This document shows positions 8,562-16,538 of a DNA stretch of 23,701 nucleotides, piece by piece. The stretch is taken from contig DKSD01000024.1 in NCBI GenBank assembly GCA_002473165.1, forward strand, positions 1-23,701, given 5' to 3'. This DNA comes from Succinatimonas sp. UBA7265. Its GTDB lineage: Bacteria > Pseudomonadota > Gammaproteobacteria > Enterobacterales > Succinivibrionaceae. The position numbers and the translations under genes were made by a program. How positions within the stretch are numbered: the first letter of the stretch is position 1; each line of letters begins with the position of its first letter. Below the pieces are notes generated by a model. It did not search any database, was not told the DNA's origin, and worked only from the letters and a program-made list of their open reading frames with translations.

Positions 8562-9647
8562 ATGAGATCCTGGAACTTTACCGCAGGCCCCTGCACGCTG
8601 CCTTTGGAAGTCATGGAAAAGGCGCAGCGCGAATTTCTTGATTATGAGGGCATGGGCGCCGGCGTCATCGAGATTTCGCACCGCTCGCCGCAGTTTGACG
8701 CTGTGGCCAAAGGCTCGGAGAAACGCCTGCGCTCTCTCATGGACATCCCTGACAATTACAAGGTGATCTTCCTGCAGTCAGGCGGGCGCGGCGAGTTTGC
8801 CGCCGTGCCGTTAAACCTGATGCCTGAAGGCGGCCTTGCCGATTACTTCGTGACCGGCCACTGGTCGCGCTGCGCCTACAAGGAGTGCGACGAGCGCTTC
8901 GGGCGCGCCGTGCTCCATGAGTGCGCCCCCAAAGACGCCAGCGGCATCGTCAGCATCGATTACTCGAAGATGCAGGTGACCCCGGGCGCCTCCTACGCCT
9001 ACATCTGCTTCAACGAGACCGTCAACGGCATCGAGTTCAACAAGATCCCCGACACCGGCGATGTGCCGCTCGTGGCCGACATGTCATCTGACATCCTCAC
9101 GCAAAAGGTCGACGTCTCAAAATTCGGCGCCATCATCTTCGGCGTGCAGAAGAACGTCGCGCCGGCGGGACTGGTGATCGCGATCGTCCGCGAGGATCTC
9201 ATCGGGCATGCCCGCAAATACTGCCCGTCGATCCTCGACTGGAAGGTGATGTCCGAGCATGATTCGCTCTTCAACACCCCCTGCGTGTTCTCCTGGTACA
9301 TGGCAGATCTGGTGTTCCGGTGGATCGAGTCCATAGGCGGCGTTGCGGAGCTTGAGCGCCGCAACGCCGAAAAATCCAAACTGCTCTATGACTTCATCGA
9401 CAGCTCGGATTTTTACCGCAACAACATCGCCAAAGACTCGCGCTCGCGCGTCAACGTCGTCTTTAATCTGAAAGACGAGGCCTTAAACGCCGAATTCTTA
9501 AAAGAGGCGGCCGCGCGCCATTTCATCGGGCTTAAAGGCCATAAGGTCTTAGGCGGCATGCGCGCCTCGCTGTACAACGCCATGAGCATTGAGGGTGTCA
9601 AAGCCCTCATAGAATTCCTCAGGGACTTTGAGCGCGCGCACGCTTGA
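8562..9647 (+). CDS. serC: Phosphoserine aminotransferase SerC
   Basis: 361-residue class V PLP aminotransferase (E. coli SerC has 362). It converts 3-phosphohydroxypyruvate and glutamate to phosphoserine in serine synthesis, and serves the analogous step of PLP synthesis in some bacteria. Seen: NFTAGPCTLP at the start, EISHRS, SGGRGEFAAVPLN, GHWS, ADMSSDILT, and the PLP-binding lysine K197 in FGVQKNVAPAG. The end has GHKVLGGMRASLYNA. It begins nine bases after the gyrA stop; the AGGAG overlapping that stop is the ribosome site. gyrA followed by serC also occurs in Pseudomonas-like gamma-proteobacteria, so the order is not unusual. Confidence 0.95.
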   Translation: MRSWNFTAGPCTLPLEVMEKAQREFLDYEGMGAGVIEISHRSPQFDAVAKGSEKRLRSLMDIPDNYKVIFLQSGGRGEFAAVPLNLMPEGGLADYFVTGHWSRCAYKECDERFGRAVLHECAPKDASGIVSIDYSKMQVTPGASYAYICFNETVNGIEFNKIPDTGDVPLVADMSSDILTQKVDVSKFGAIIFGVQKNVAPAGLVIAIVREDLIGHARKYCPSILDWKVMSEHDSLFNTPCVFSWYMADLVFRWIESIGGVAELERRNAEKSKLLYDFIDSSDFYRNNIAKDSRSRVNVVFNLKDEALNAEFLKEAAARHFIGLKGHKVLGGMRASLYNAMSIEGVKALIEFLRDFERAHA

Positions 9648-9664
9648 GCGCCAGGGCAGGGTGA

Positions 9665-11392
9665 ATGAGCGAGAGCACAGAGGTTAACGCGCAGGGCGGG
9701 GCGGCGCAGAGCGATCCGCGCCGTCCCTGGCTTGCGAGCTATCCTGCCGATGTCCCCCCTGAGATCAGCCTTGATCCCTCAGACACCCTGCCTGATTTTC
9801 TGGATCGCTGCTGCAGGCTTTATGCCGATCAGCCCGCTTTCACGAGTTTCGGCCATCGCCTCACTTTCAGGCAGTTTGACCGCGCCGTCATGCGCCTGTC
9901 ATCCTTTCTCCAGCAGGATCTGGGCCTTAAAAAAGGGCAGAGCCTCGCGCTCATCATGCCCAACCTCATCCAGTATCCGGTGGCGGTGTTCGCCGGGCTG
10001 CGCTGCGGGCTGCGCATCGTCAACATCAATCCGCTGTACACGGCCCGCGAGATCCTCTGCGTGCTCCAAGGCTCGAAGGCCGAATGCGTCATCGCGCTGA
10101 ACACGGCGGGCGCGCGGCTTGAGGAGCTGTCGCGCAGCTATCCGCTGCCTCACGTGATCATCACGGAAACAGGCGACATGCTGGGGCTGAAGGGGCCGCT
10201 GTACAGCCTCGCGGCAGTGTACGCCGCGCGCGCTGTGCCGCATTATTACCTGCGCCACGCGATCTCCTTTAAGCGGGCGCTGCGCGCCGATCCCCTGAGA
10301 TTTATCAAAGTCCCGCTTAAGGGCTCTGACGTCGCCTTTTTGCAGTTCACCGGCGGCACGACCGGCAAGCCCAAAGGCGCCATGCTTACCCACACGAACA
10401 TCATTGCCAACGTCGAGCAGTGCTTTGCCATGTACGGCACGGTGATTGAGGAAGGGCGCGAGACCATGCTCACGCCGTTGCCGCTGTACCACGTGTTCTC
10501 GATGACCGTGAACCTGATGCTGCAGATCCGTGTCGGCGCCAACAGCCTGCTCATCATGGATCCGCGCCGTTTTGGCAGCCTGCTGCGCACCATAAAGCGC
10601 CATCCTGAGATCTCTGTCATGACCGGCGTAAACACGCTGTTCTCGGCCATGGTCGATCACGGCGTCTTTACGAAGATCCCCATGCCGAACCTGCGTCTGG
10701 CCATAGGCGGCGGCGCCGCCGTGCAGTCGGGCGTGGCCGAGCGCTTTTACAAGGCCTCAGGGCAGCACATCCTCGAGGGCTACGGGCTTACGGAGTGCTC
10801 GCCTGTGGCCTGCGTCAACCCGCACACCGCGCGCGTGTTCACCGGATCCATAGGCATCCCGCTGCCCTCGACGCAGGCGAGGATCGTCTCGCTTGAGGAC
10901 GGTCGGGAGATCTGGGATTTGGGCAAACCCGGCGAGCTCGAGTTTAAGGGGCCGCAGGTGATGCTCGGCTACTTCAACAGCGAGGCCGACAACCTCAAGG
11001 TGCGCGACGGGGAATGGCTGCGCACCGGCGACATCGCGGTGTGGCAGGAAGGCGGCTACCTTAAGATCGTCGATCGCATCAAGGACATGATCATCGTCTC
11101 GGGCTTTAATGTCTTCCCCTCGGAGATCGAGGACGTCGTCTCGCACCTGCGCAAGGTCTCGGAGTGCTGCGCCGTCGGCGTGCCTTCGGAGAAGAGCGGC
11201 GAGACCATTAAGCTGTTTATCGTAAAGCGCGATCCTTCCCTCACCTCAGAGGAGGTTCAGGTCTACTGCAAGGAATACCTTACAGGCTACAAGCAGCCCA
11301 AACTCATCGAGTTTGTAAAAGAGCTGCCCAAATCCCCGGTGGGCAAGGTCATGCGCCGCTACCTCATCCAAAACCGCTATAAAGGCTCATGA
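9665..11392 (+). CDS. fadD: Long-chain fatty acid-CoA ligase FadD
   Basis: 575-residue acyl-adenylate enzyme that activates long-chain fatty acids to acyl-CoA at the inner membrane. Seen in order: the ATP/AMP loop TGGTTGKPKGAMLTH (229-243), the EGYGLTECSPV motif, the FadD signature WLRTGDIAVWQEGGYLKIVD then RIKDMIIVSGFNVFPSEIED, and the C-terminal catalytic lysine in KSPVGKVMRRYL. Over these motifs it follows E. coli FadD closely. The start ATG at 9665 follows an AGGG. The last four bases (ATGA) overlap the start of rnd. fadD-rnd adjacency matches E. coli. In a fermenter the role is probably recycling of exogenous fatty acids; that part is inference. Confidence 0.93.
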   Translation: MSESTEVNAQGGAAQSDPRRPWLASYPADVPPEISLDPSDTLPDFLDRCCRLYADQPAFTSFGHRLTFRQFDRAVMRLSSFLQQDLGLKKGQSLALIMPNLIQYPVAVFAGLRCGLRIVNINPLYTAREILCVLQGSKAECVIALNTAGARLEELSRSYPLPHVIITETGDMLGLKGPLYSLAAVYAARAVPHYYLRHAISFKRALRADPLRFIKVPLKGSDVAFLQFTGGTTGKPKGAMLTHTNIIANVEQCFAMYGTVIEEGRETMLTPLPLYHVFSMTVNLMLQIRVGANSLLIMDPRRFGSLLRTIKRHPEISVMTGVNTLFSAMVDHGVFTKIPMPNLRLAIGGGAAVQSGVAERFYKASGQHILEGYGLTECSPVACVNPHTARVFTGSIGIPLPSTQARIVSLEDGREIWDLGKPGELEFKGPQVMLGYFNSEADNLKVRDGEWLRTGDIAVWQEGGYLKIVDRIKDMIIVSGFNVFPSEIEDVVSHLRKVSECCAVGVPSEKSGETIKLFIVKRDPSLTSEEVQVYCKEYLTGYKQPKLIEFVKELPKSPVGKVMRRYLIQNRYKGS

Positions 11393-12543
11393 CGCAAAAC
11401 GACATTAAGCTGTGCGACACCCAAAGCGCGATTGATGCCCTGGCAAAAGAGCTCGCGGCGCTTGAAGAGGGCGACTGCATCGCCCTGGACAGCGAATTTG
11501 ACCGTACCGTCACCTATTACCCGCGCTTTGCGCTCTTGCAGCTGTGCTTTCGCGGCCGCGTGTATCTTGCAGATCCGCAACAGACAGATCTGGCGCCCGT
11601 GCTGGAGGCGCTGTGCCAGACCCCCGCGCTGTGCCTGCTGTTTTCGGCAGTCGAGGATCTCGAGGTCTTAGCCCGCGCCTCCGAGCAGGCTTTCGGTGTC
11701 CGCGATCTGCCAAAGCGCCTTGCGGACTTGCAGCTTTTAAGCGCGTTTACCGGGCGCGGCTACATGCGCGGGCTGGCCGCGACGCTTGAGAGCGAGCTCG
11801 GCGTTGCGCTTGAGAAGAGCGAAACGCGCTCTGACTGGACGGCCCGGCCTTTTAGCGCAAAACAGATAGAGTACGCGGCGCAGGATGTTGAATATCTTGA
11901 AGCGCTGTGGCAGAAACTGCTCTCTGAGGCCTATCAAAACGATCGCCGTGTAAGGTGGTTCTTTGCGGCCATGGAGGAACTGCGCGGCGAGGCGCTTGAA
12001 GTGATCCCCCCCGAGGATGCCTATATGGGGATCGCCGGCGCCGGCATGCTCTCCCATGAGGAACTCTTAAGGCTCCAGTACCTGTGCCAAAAGCGCGCTG
12101 AATACGCCATGGAGCATAACGAGGCTTTAAACCGCGTGATCACCGGCAAGGCGCTGTGCGATCTGGCAAAACAGACGCCGCTTACCCGCCAGGGCCTGGC
12201 CTCGTGCCGGGTCAACTGGGGCGCGGTGCGCCAGCACGGCGATCAGATCTTAGAGTGGATACGCGGATCCATGTCCTTGCCGGATCGCGAGCTCAAACCT
12301 CCTTATGACGCCTGGATCGCCTCGCGCGAGCAGCGCCGCCGCGCCGAAAGGCTCAAACGCATCCTCGCTGCCAAGGCCGCAGAGCAGGGCATCGCCCCTG
12401 AGCTGCTGGGCAACCGCCGGCTCGTTACGGATTTCTTCTATTGCAGGAAGCTTTTTGAAACCCCAAAGGTGGAAAAAGGCTGGATCAGTGAATGCCTGCG
12501 CGGCATAAAGTTCGATCAGAACGGGCGGATCACGAAAAAGTGA
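11389..12543 (+). CDS. rnd: Ribonuclease D
   Basis: 384-residue 3'-to-5' exoribonuclease of the DEDD family that trims the 3' ends of tRNA precursors. Exo I: LDSEFDRTVTYYPR (D34, E36). Exo II: FSAVEDLEVL (D90). Exo III: EYAAQDVEYL (Y162, D166), preceded by KSETRSDWTARPFS. An HRDC domain follows at about 212-295 (LSHEELLRLQYLCQKRAEYA ... SLPDRELKPPY). Length and order match E. coli RNase D. The start overlaps the fadD stop as ATGA, so the two are translationally coupled. A hairpin just downstream closes the run. Confidence 0.93.
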   Translation: MTQNDIKLCDTQSAIDALAKELAALEEGDCIALDSEFDRTVTYYPRFALLQLCFRGRVYLADPQQTDLAPVLEALCQTPALCLLFSAVEDLEVLARASEQAFGVRDLPKRLADLQLLSAFTGRGYMRGLAATLESELGVALEKSETRSDWTARPFSAKQIEYAAQDVEYLEALWQKLLSEAYQNDRRVRWFFAAMEELRGEALEVIPPEDAYMGIAGAGMLSHEELLRLQYLCQKRAEYAMEHNEALNRVITGKALCDLAKQTPLTRQGLASCRVNWGAVRQHGDQILEWIRGSMSLPDRELKPPYDAWIASREQRRRAERLKRILAAKAAEQGIAPELLGNRRLVTDFFYCRKLFETPKVEKGWISECLRGIKFDQNGRITKK

Positions 12544-12551
12544 GACGCAAA

Positions 12552-12589
12552 AACAGAACAGCCGCGGATCACTCCTGCGGCTGTCTGTT
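12552..12589. terminator. Hairpin after rnd
   Basis: A 13-bp stem with one bulged A: AACAG-a-ACAGCCGC pairs with GCGGCTGTCTGTT around an 11-base loop. On the plus strand no T run follows, so it would be a weak intrinsic terminator for rnd. On the minus strand it is followed by TTTTT, so it could stop readthrough from the right. Confidence 0.55.
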
Positions 12590-12943
12590 GCGCGGCTTTG
12601 CTAAAAGGATATGGACGGCGGCTTTCTGTTAACTCTTCAACAAACCCGCCAGCCCAGACGATCCCCGCCGCGGCTGTGCCAGCTGAGGACTTCGTTCTGA
12701 TTGGAGAGCGGCCGGAAAGCGGGAGATTACGGCTCCTGCTGATGCGACGGACCGCTTCATGGTCTCGCGCCTCATCTGACATTTATCAATATAGACCATT
12801 GAAAAATCTTTTCCACCGCCGCTTTGACATTTTACGTTACGGATCACAGCAGATCTTCCATTATTTTATAAATCAGTAAGATCTGCTTAATAAAAATGTC
12901 AGATTGTTCGCGGTTTCGCGTAACGTTGCCATGTCGCCAAAGG
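12590..12943. other. Gene-free stretch between rnd and the hydrolase gene
   Basis: About 350 bases with only short open frames that have no recognisable protein features. The left half is GC-rich; the right half is AT-rich and filled with inverted repeats (listed separately). The convergent genes on both sides end at its borders, so it needs no promoter for either. It may hold a small RNA or the remains of a small mobile element. Confidence 0.5.
12825..12901. repeat. Nested perfect inverted repeats
   Basis: Outer arms TGACATTTT (12825-12833) and AAAATGTCA (12893-12901) are perfect complements. Inside them AGCAGATCTT (12848-12857) and AAGATCTGCT (12878-12887) are also perfect, with a 20-base AT-rich loop. 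A further perfect pair, ACGTTACG (12834-12841) and CGTAACGT (12919-12926), crosses the outer arm and would form an alternative fold. No T run follows on either strand, so this is not a plain terminator. Confidence 0.7.
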
Positions 12944-13654
12944 TCATTGGAGTACAGTCTCAGCGCCATGAACAGCAAGCGGGCGGCGGCGCAGCAGCGC
13001 GCGGATCGCACGGGCGATCCGCCACACGCTCTGGTTTAAGTGCCCGCCCTGGTTGAGCTCAAAACATGAATCAATTCCTTGGGATTGCAGCCAGGCCTCG
13101 CACTCTGAGGTGCGTTCTTCAACTGTGGCGATGACCGTGCTTTTTGAGAGTCTCTCGCGATCGCCTAATGACAGATAGATCCGCTGCGGCGCGCACTGCA
13201 GCGGCGTGCCTTTGAGATATTCAATAAAATCCGGGTACCACAGCGATCCTGAGACCGAGGCGGCCGCGGCAAAAAGCGGCGTGCGGGTAAGCGCCCACAG
13301 CGAAAAGAGCCCGGCGAGCGAATAGCCTGCGATCATGAGCTGCGATCTCTCAGGCAGCGCGCATTCGGCCTGAGGCAGGATCTTCTCCAAAAGCTCTTTT
13401 AAAAAGACGTCCGCATGCCCGCCAAACGGGCCGAGGCGCGCATCGACTCTGTCGCAGGGCCAGGGGGAGAGTTCCTCGTTCCAGTCAAAGCCGCTGACGC
13501 AAATCAGGCTGTGATCGCGGCAGGGGATTTTGGCGATCTCAGAGGGCAGGGCCGGGGCCTCGTCCTCTGAGAGCAGCGCGAGCACGCAGGGTGAATTTGC
13601 GCTTTTGGCAGGGTACAGCCGAATGTTGTGGCGCCCTGAGGTGAATGCTTTCAT
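12944..13654 (-). CDS. Predicted alpha/beta hydrolase (esterase D / Fes-like)
   Basis: 236 residues from the ATG at 13654, chosen because AGGAGG lies five bases upstream; an in-frame start 16 codons earlier has no such site. The nucleophile elbow is AGYSLAGLFSLWAL with S112, followed by SVSGSLWYPDF. LSLGDRER (about 162-168) and GGHLN (H205) are where the family has its acid and catalytic histidine. This is the pattern of COG2819-type hydrolases related to enterochelin esterase; the natural substrate cannot be read from the sequence. No signal peptide is seen, so it is probably cytoplasmic. It lies downstream of sglT on the same strand, but a strong terminator separates them. Confidence 0.72.
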   Translation of the reverse strand: MKAFTSGRHNIRLYPAKSANSPCVLALLSEDEAPALPSEIAKIPCRDHSLICVSGFDWNEELSPWPCDRVDARLGPFGGHADVFLKELLEKILPQAECALPERSQLMIAGYSLAGLFSLWALTRTPLFAAAASVSGSLWYPDFIEYLKGTPLQCAPQRIYLSLGDRERLSKSTVIATVEERTSECEAWLQSQGIDSCFELNQGGHLNQSVWRIARAIRALLRRRPLAVHGAETVLQ

Positions 13655-13700
13655 TGGGCCTCCTGCCATCATCTTAATTGAGCGGGATCTTTGAGGCAAC

Positions 13701-13727
13701 AAAAAGCCCGGGCTTTGGGGCCCGGGC
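13701..13727 (-). terminator. Intrinsic terminator of sglT
   Basis: On the minus strand GCCCGGGC, a six-base loop and GCCCGGGC are followed by TTTTT. It lies 23 bases after the symporter stop codon and just upstream of the hydrolase start. Confidence 0.85.
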
Positions 13728-13749
13728 AGACTTTCAGGAGGAATAAACC

Positions 13750-15390
13750 TTACCAGAAGATCGCGTACAGAGCGGCGACGATGATGATCACGGCATAGGC
13801 CGCGACCGCGAAGCCGCCTGAGGTCTTGAAGGTGTCAGCGGTCAGCACGATCGAGCCTTCGGCGTCATCCTTCTCGGAGGTGGAGAGGGAGACGAACACG
13901 ACGGTGGCGATGGTGAGCACGCAGGTGTACATCATCTGATCCATGAACGGCATGCTGATCGGCAGGAACTTAAGCAGCAGCGCCACCGGGATGGAAGCGA
14001 GCACGCCGACGATGGCGCCCTTGGAGGTGGTGTGCTTCCAGAACAGGCCGCAGAGGAAGACTGCGAGGATGCCCGGGGAGACGAGGCCGGTGTATTCCTG
14101 GATGTACTGGAAGGCCTGATCGAGCACACCGAGCATCGGGGCGACGAACACGGCGATCACCAGGGCGACGACAGCGGTCAGGCGGCCGACGTTCACGAGT
14201 TTGAGCTCAGAGGCGCGCGGATCGATGTAAGCCCTGTAGATATCCATCGTGAAGATGGTGGCAGTGGAGTTGAGCATCGAGGCCAGCGAGGACACGATGG
14301 CGGCCGCCAGGGCAGCGAACACCAGGCCTTTGAAGCCGGTGGGCAGGAACTGGGCGACCCAAGGATAGGCGCGGTCAGCGTGCTCCAGCGAAGGCACGGT
14401 CGAGGTGTTGGACACCAGATCGCCGAAGGAGGCAACCAGCTGCTGCTGCAATGCCGGATCGTTGAGGATCACGTAAGCGGCGATGCCAGGGAGCACGACG
14501 ATGATCGGGGTGATCAGCTTTAAGAAAGCGGCGAAAGCCAGGCCTGTCTGAGCTTCGTCAAGCGACTTGGCAGCGAAGGTGCGCTGGATGATGTACTGGT
14601 TGAAGCCCCAGTAGTAGAGGTTGGCAACCCACATGCCGCCGATGAGCACCGCGATACCCGGGAGGTTGGAGAACTGCGGGTTGGACTGGTCGAGGATCAT
14701 CTTGAAGTGATCCGGAGCAGCTTCCATCATGTGGGACAGGCCGCCGAAGAAGCCGGCGTCGCCGCCGACGAAGGAGACGGCCAGATAGGTGGTGGCAAAG
14801 CCGCCGATGACCAGAACGGCAACCTGGATGACGTCAGTCCAGACGACGGAGCTTAAGCCGCCGTAAACGGAGTAAATCAGGGCGAAAGCAGCCAGGCCGA
14901 TCACGGTGTACATCATCGGGATGCCCATGATGATCTCGAGGGCGGTGCCGCCTAAGTAGAGCACTGAGGACAGGTTCACGAAGATGTACAGGCAGATCCA
15001 GAAGACGGCGAGAATGGTCTTTAAGGTCTTGTTGAAGCGTTTCTCCACGAACTCAGGGATAGTGTAGATGCCCTGCTTGATGAAGATCGGCATGAAATAT
15101 TTGGCGACGAGCAGCAGCGTGATGGCAGCCATCCACTCGTAAGCGGAAATGCCCAGGCCGATCACAAAGCCTGAACCTGACATGCCGATGAACTGTTCGG
15201 CGGAGATGTTGGCGGCGATCAGCGAAGCGCCGACGGCCCACCAGGGGATGGATTTGCCGGCCAGGAAGTAACCTTCAGTGGACTCCCTGTTTCTCCTTGA
15301 TGCAGCCAGACCGACTGCGACGATGACAAGAGCGTAGACAGCAAAGATGATCCAGTCAACTGTTGCCAGGCCCTGAGCAGTATTTTCCAT
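13750..15390 (-). CDS. sglT: Sodium/glucose-galactose symporter (vSGLT-like)
   Basis: 546-residue solute:sodium symporter with many membrane segments, extremely close to Vibrio vSGLT over most of its length (for example STEGYFLAGKSIPWWAVGAS and GLVSPGILAVFL). vSGLT sugar contacts are present: Q66 (Q69), E85 (E88), N257 (N260), K291 (K294) and Q431 (Q428), as are the gates M70, Y84, Y260 and F427, and sodium-site serines S367/S368. One contact differs: vSGLT S91 is A88 here. Galactose or glucose uptake is therefore likely. The start is the ATG at 15390, which gives MENTAQGLATVDW aligned with the vSGLT N-terminus; a longer frame upstream encodes nothing family-like. AGGTAAG upstream is a modest ribosome site. 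A strong promoter with a GalR-like operator lies just upstream. Vibrio residue numbers are from memory. Confidence 0.93.
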   Translation of the reverse strand: MENTAQGLATVDWIIFAVYALVIVAVGLAASRRNRESTEGYFLAGKSIPWWAVGASLIAANISAEQFIGMSGSGFVIGLGISAYEWMAAITLLLVAKYFMPIFIKQGIYTIPEFVEKRFNKTLKTILAVFWICLYIFVNLSSVLYLGGTALEIIMGIPMMYTVIGLAAFALIYSVYGGLSSVVWTDVIQVAVLVIGGFATTYLAVSFVGGDAGFFGGLSHMMEAAPDHFKMILDQSNPQFSNLPGIAVLIGGMWVANLYYWGFNQYIIQRTFAAKSLDEAQTGLAFAAFLKLITPIIVVLPGIAAYVILNDPALQQQLVASFGDLVSNTSTVPSLEHADRAYPWVAQFLPTGFKGLVFAALAAAIVSSLASMLNSTATIFTMDIYRAYIDPRASELKLVNVGRLTAVVALVIAVFVAPMLGVLDQAFQYIQEYTGLVSPGILAVFLCGLFWKHTTSKGAIVGVLASIPVALLLKFLPISMPFMDQMMYTCVLTIATVVFVSLSTSEKDDAEGSIVLTADTFKTSGGFAVAAYAVIIIVAALYAIFW

Positions 15391-15455
15391 ATAAAACTTA
15401 CCTATGCAGAGAATACATCGCCAAAGCGAAAACCCGCGAAAACACGGATCCCGTT

Positions 15456-15471
15456 TGGTAACCGTTTTCAC
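15456..15471. promoter_or_regulatory. GalR/LacI-type operator before sglT
   Basis: TGGTAACCGTTTTCAC. The right half (CGTTTTCAC) fits the GalR/GalS consensus CGNTTNCAC exactly; the left half (GGTAAC) fits except for its two outer bases. It lies immediately downstream of the TATAAT box of the sglT promoter, over the predicted start of transcription, where a repressor would block initiation. Confidence 0.55.
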
Positions 15472-15476
15472 GTGAG

Positions 15477-15505
15477 ATTATAGTTTGAGTTTTGCAATAT
15501 GCAAA
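15477..15505 (-). promoter_or_regulatory. Sigma-70 promoter of sglT
   Basis: On the minus strand TTTGCA (15505-15500), 17 bases, then a perfect TATAAT (15482-15477). Transcription would start near 15470, about 80 bases before the sglT ATG. Confidence 0.7.
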
Positions 15506-15730
15506 AAGCGCAAAACTGATCAGCCTTGACCTCAAAAACGCAACGAAAACTTGCGAAAAAACGGAGCGGAGCGAAATTTTTCGCAACTTGTAACTTGCGA
15601 TTTTCATCATGATCTAAAAAGCAATGTTTGCACTGATTTAGGTAATTTTGCACATGTTTTATGGGTACGGGACAGTGCAACCGCTTTCATGATTATAGCC
15701 GGAAACCGCCTGTACGCTGTTGCCCATACT

Positions 15731-15750
15731 TTAATCAAAATGTTGATTAA
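15731..15750. repeat. Perfect 8-bp inverted repeat
   Basis: TTAATCAA, AATG, TTGATTAA. It could be a regulator site or a small hairpin. The half-sites face outward compared with the FNR consensus TTGAT-N4-ATCAA, so it is not an FNR box. Confidence 0.6.
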
Positions 15751-15783
15751 TAAAGTAAAAAATGTAATTATGGAATTTGGCGG

Positions 15784-15805
15784 AATTGTGATCTAAATCA
15801 GAATT
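15784..15805. promoter_or_regulatory. CRP-like binding site
   Basis: TTGTGATCTAAATCAGAA contains TGTGA, six bases, TCAGA: nine of ten core bases of the E. coli CRP consensus TGTGA-N6-TCACA, and an inner TCTAAA close to the consensus TCTAGA. It lies upstream of sglT and downstream of the flavodoxin terminator, fitting catabolite control of a sugar transporter. It is about 320 bases from the main sglT promoter, which is far for direct action. Confidence 0.5.
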
Positions 15806-15850
15806 TTTAACGAATAATCACCGAATTTTTAACCGTAATCTGATTTTTAA
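15803..15850. repeat. Phased ATTTTTAA tracts
   Basis: Three ATTTTTAA words begin near 15803, 15825 and 15843, about two helical turns apart. The first two belong to a longer repeat, GAATTTTTAAC. Such phasing can give bent DNA. The block abuts the CRP-like site. Confidence 0.5.
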
Positions 15851-15884
15851 GTAACAAATTTTCATTTTGTCTGCAGCGGACATG

Positions 15885-15923
15885 AAAAAGGCGCGGCCCC
15901 AAGTCTGCTCTTTAAGCCGCGCC
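15885..15923 (-). terminator. Intrinsic terminator of the flavodoxin operon
   Basis: On the minus strand GGCGCGGC, an 18-base loop and GCCGCGCC are followed by TTTTT. It starts about 50 bases after the flavodoxin stop codon. Confidence 0.75.
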
Positions 15924-15973
15924 GCCCTTCTCAGAACCTCGATCTTCAGATCAAGGCTTGGTGTTTCCCGGCC

Positions 15974-16525
15974 TCAGTAGGATTTGGCCCATTCCGTAAC
16001 TTCAGACTCTGACGGAGTCTGGCCAAAGCGCATGCCTTCTTCCCAGTAGACGCCTTTGGCTTTTTGCTCAAGCTCGACGTCGCTCGTGCCCAAAGGCGAG
16101 CTGTAGGAGGTTGCAAAGGGGATGATCGTTTTGCCTGCAAAGTCGTTTCCCGCCACGAAAGAATACACCGGCCAGGCTGCAAGCCCCCACCAGATCGGAT
16201 AGCCCAGGTACACGGTGTCATATTCCGCGAAGTTGTCAGGCTCCGTCTGTTTGAGCGGGATTTTCTCCCAGGACGAGGGATCAGCATGCTCGCGCGAGAC
16301 GCGGCTTTGGGGATCGTTGTAGTCGAGATCGGCATCGGTGTAGTCAGGATCGGGTTTAATCACAAAGAGATCGGCGCCGACAGCCTGGGCCACGGTTTTG
16401 GCAACCTGCGCCGTGTAGCCGCCGTGGGCGGAGTAATAGGCCACCAGAGCCTTGGCCTGGGCAGGGGCGGCGGCGCCAAAAGCCAAAGGCGCCAGCGCGG
16501 AGAGCGCCAGAATGTTCTTAAACAT
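15974..16525 (-). CDS. Exported flavodoxin
   Basis: 183 residues from the ATG at 16525, which has GAGGAG six bases upstream. The first 24 residues are a Sec-type signal peptide: MFKN, a hydrophobic run LALSALAPLAFGAAA, and AQA before K25. The mature protein begins with the flavodoxin FMN loop (VAYYSAHGGYTAQVA) and continues with VYLGYPIWWG and a late PFATSYSSPLG strand, as in flavodoxin_4-type proteins. It would carry electrons through FMN outside the cytoplasm; the partner is unknown. It begins 13 bases after the CMD-cupin stop, so the two form one operon divergent from the LysR gene. No lipobox cysteine is present. Confidence 0.85.
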   Translation of the reverse strand: MFKNILALSALAPLAFGAAAPAQAKALVAYYSAHGGYTAQVAKTVAQAVGADLFVIKPDPDYTDADLDYNDPQSRVSREHADPSSWEKIPLKQTEPDNFAEYDTVYLGYPIWWGLAAWPVYSFVAGNDFAGKTIIPFATSYSSPLGTSDVELEQKAKGVYWEEGMRFGQTPSESEVTEWAKSY

Positions 16526-16538
16526 ATAAACTCCTCGC

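Larger units (their letters stand above)
15506..15884. other. AT-rich regulatory stretch upstream of sglT
   Basis: About 380 bases without a gene. It holds a 10-bp hairpin (TTGCGAAAAA at 15551-15560 with TTTTTCGCAA at 15577-15586), a perfect dyad at 15731-15750, a CRP-like site at 15784-15805 and helically phased T tracts. GCGAAAA-type words recur through the part nearest sglT. A weak TACATT box on the minus strand (15766-15761) lies at the right distance from the CRP-like site to be a second, CRP-dependent promoter for sglT. Confidence 0.5.

Noticed and set aside
12598..12879. 93-residue open frame in the gap after rnd
   Set aside because: No ribosome site, no family features, and it runs through the inverted-repeat block, so I leave it out as a gene.
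14032..14523. Plus-strand 163-residue open frame opposite sglT
   Set aside because: Antisense to a strongly conserved transporter; composition is Glu/His/Gly-rich, as expected of a shadow frame.
15731..15750. FNR binding site
   Set aside because: The half-sites are ATCAA-N4-TTGAT, the reverse arrangement of the FNR consensus TTGAT-N4-ATCAA.
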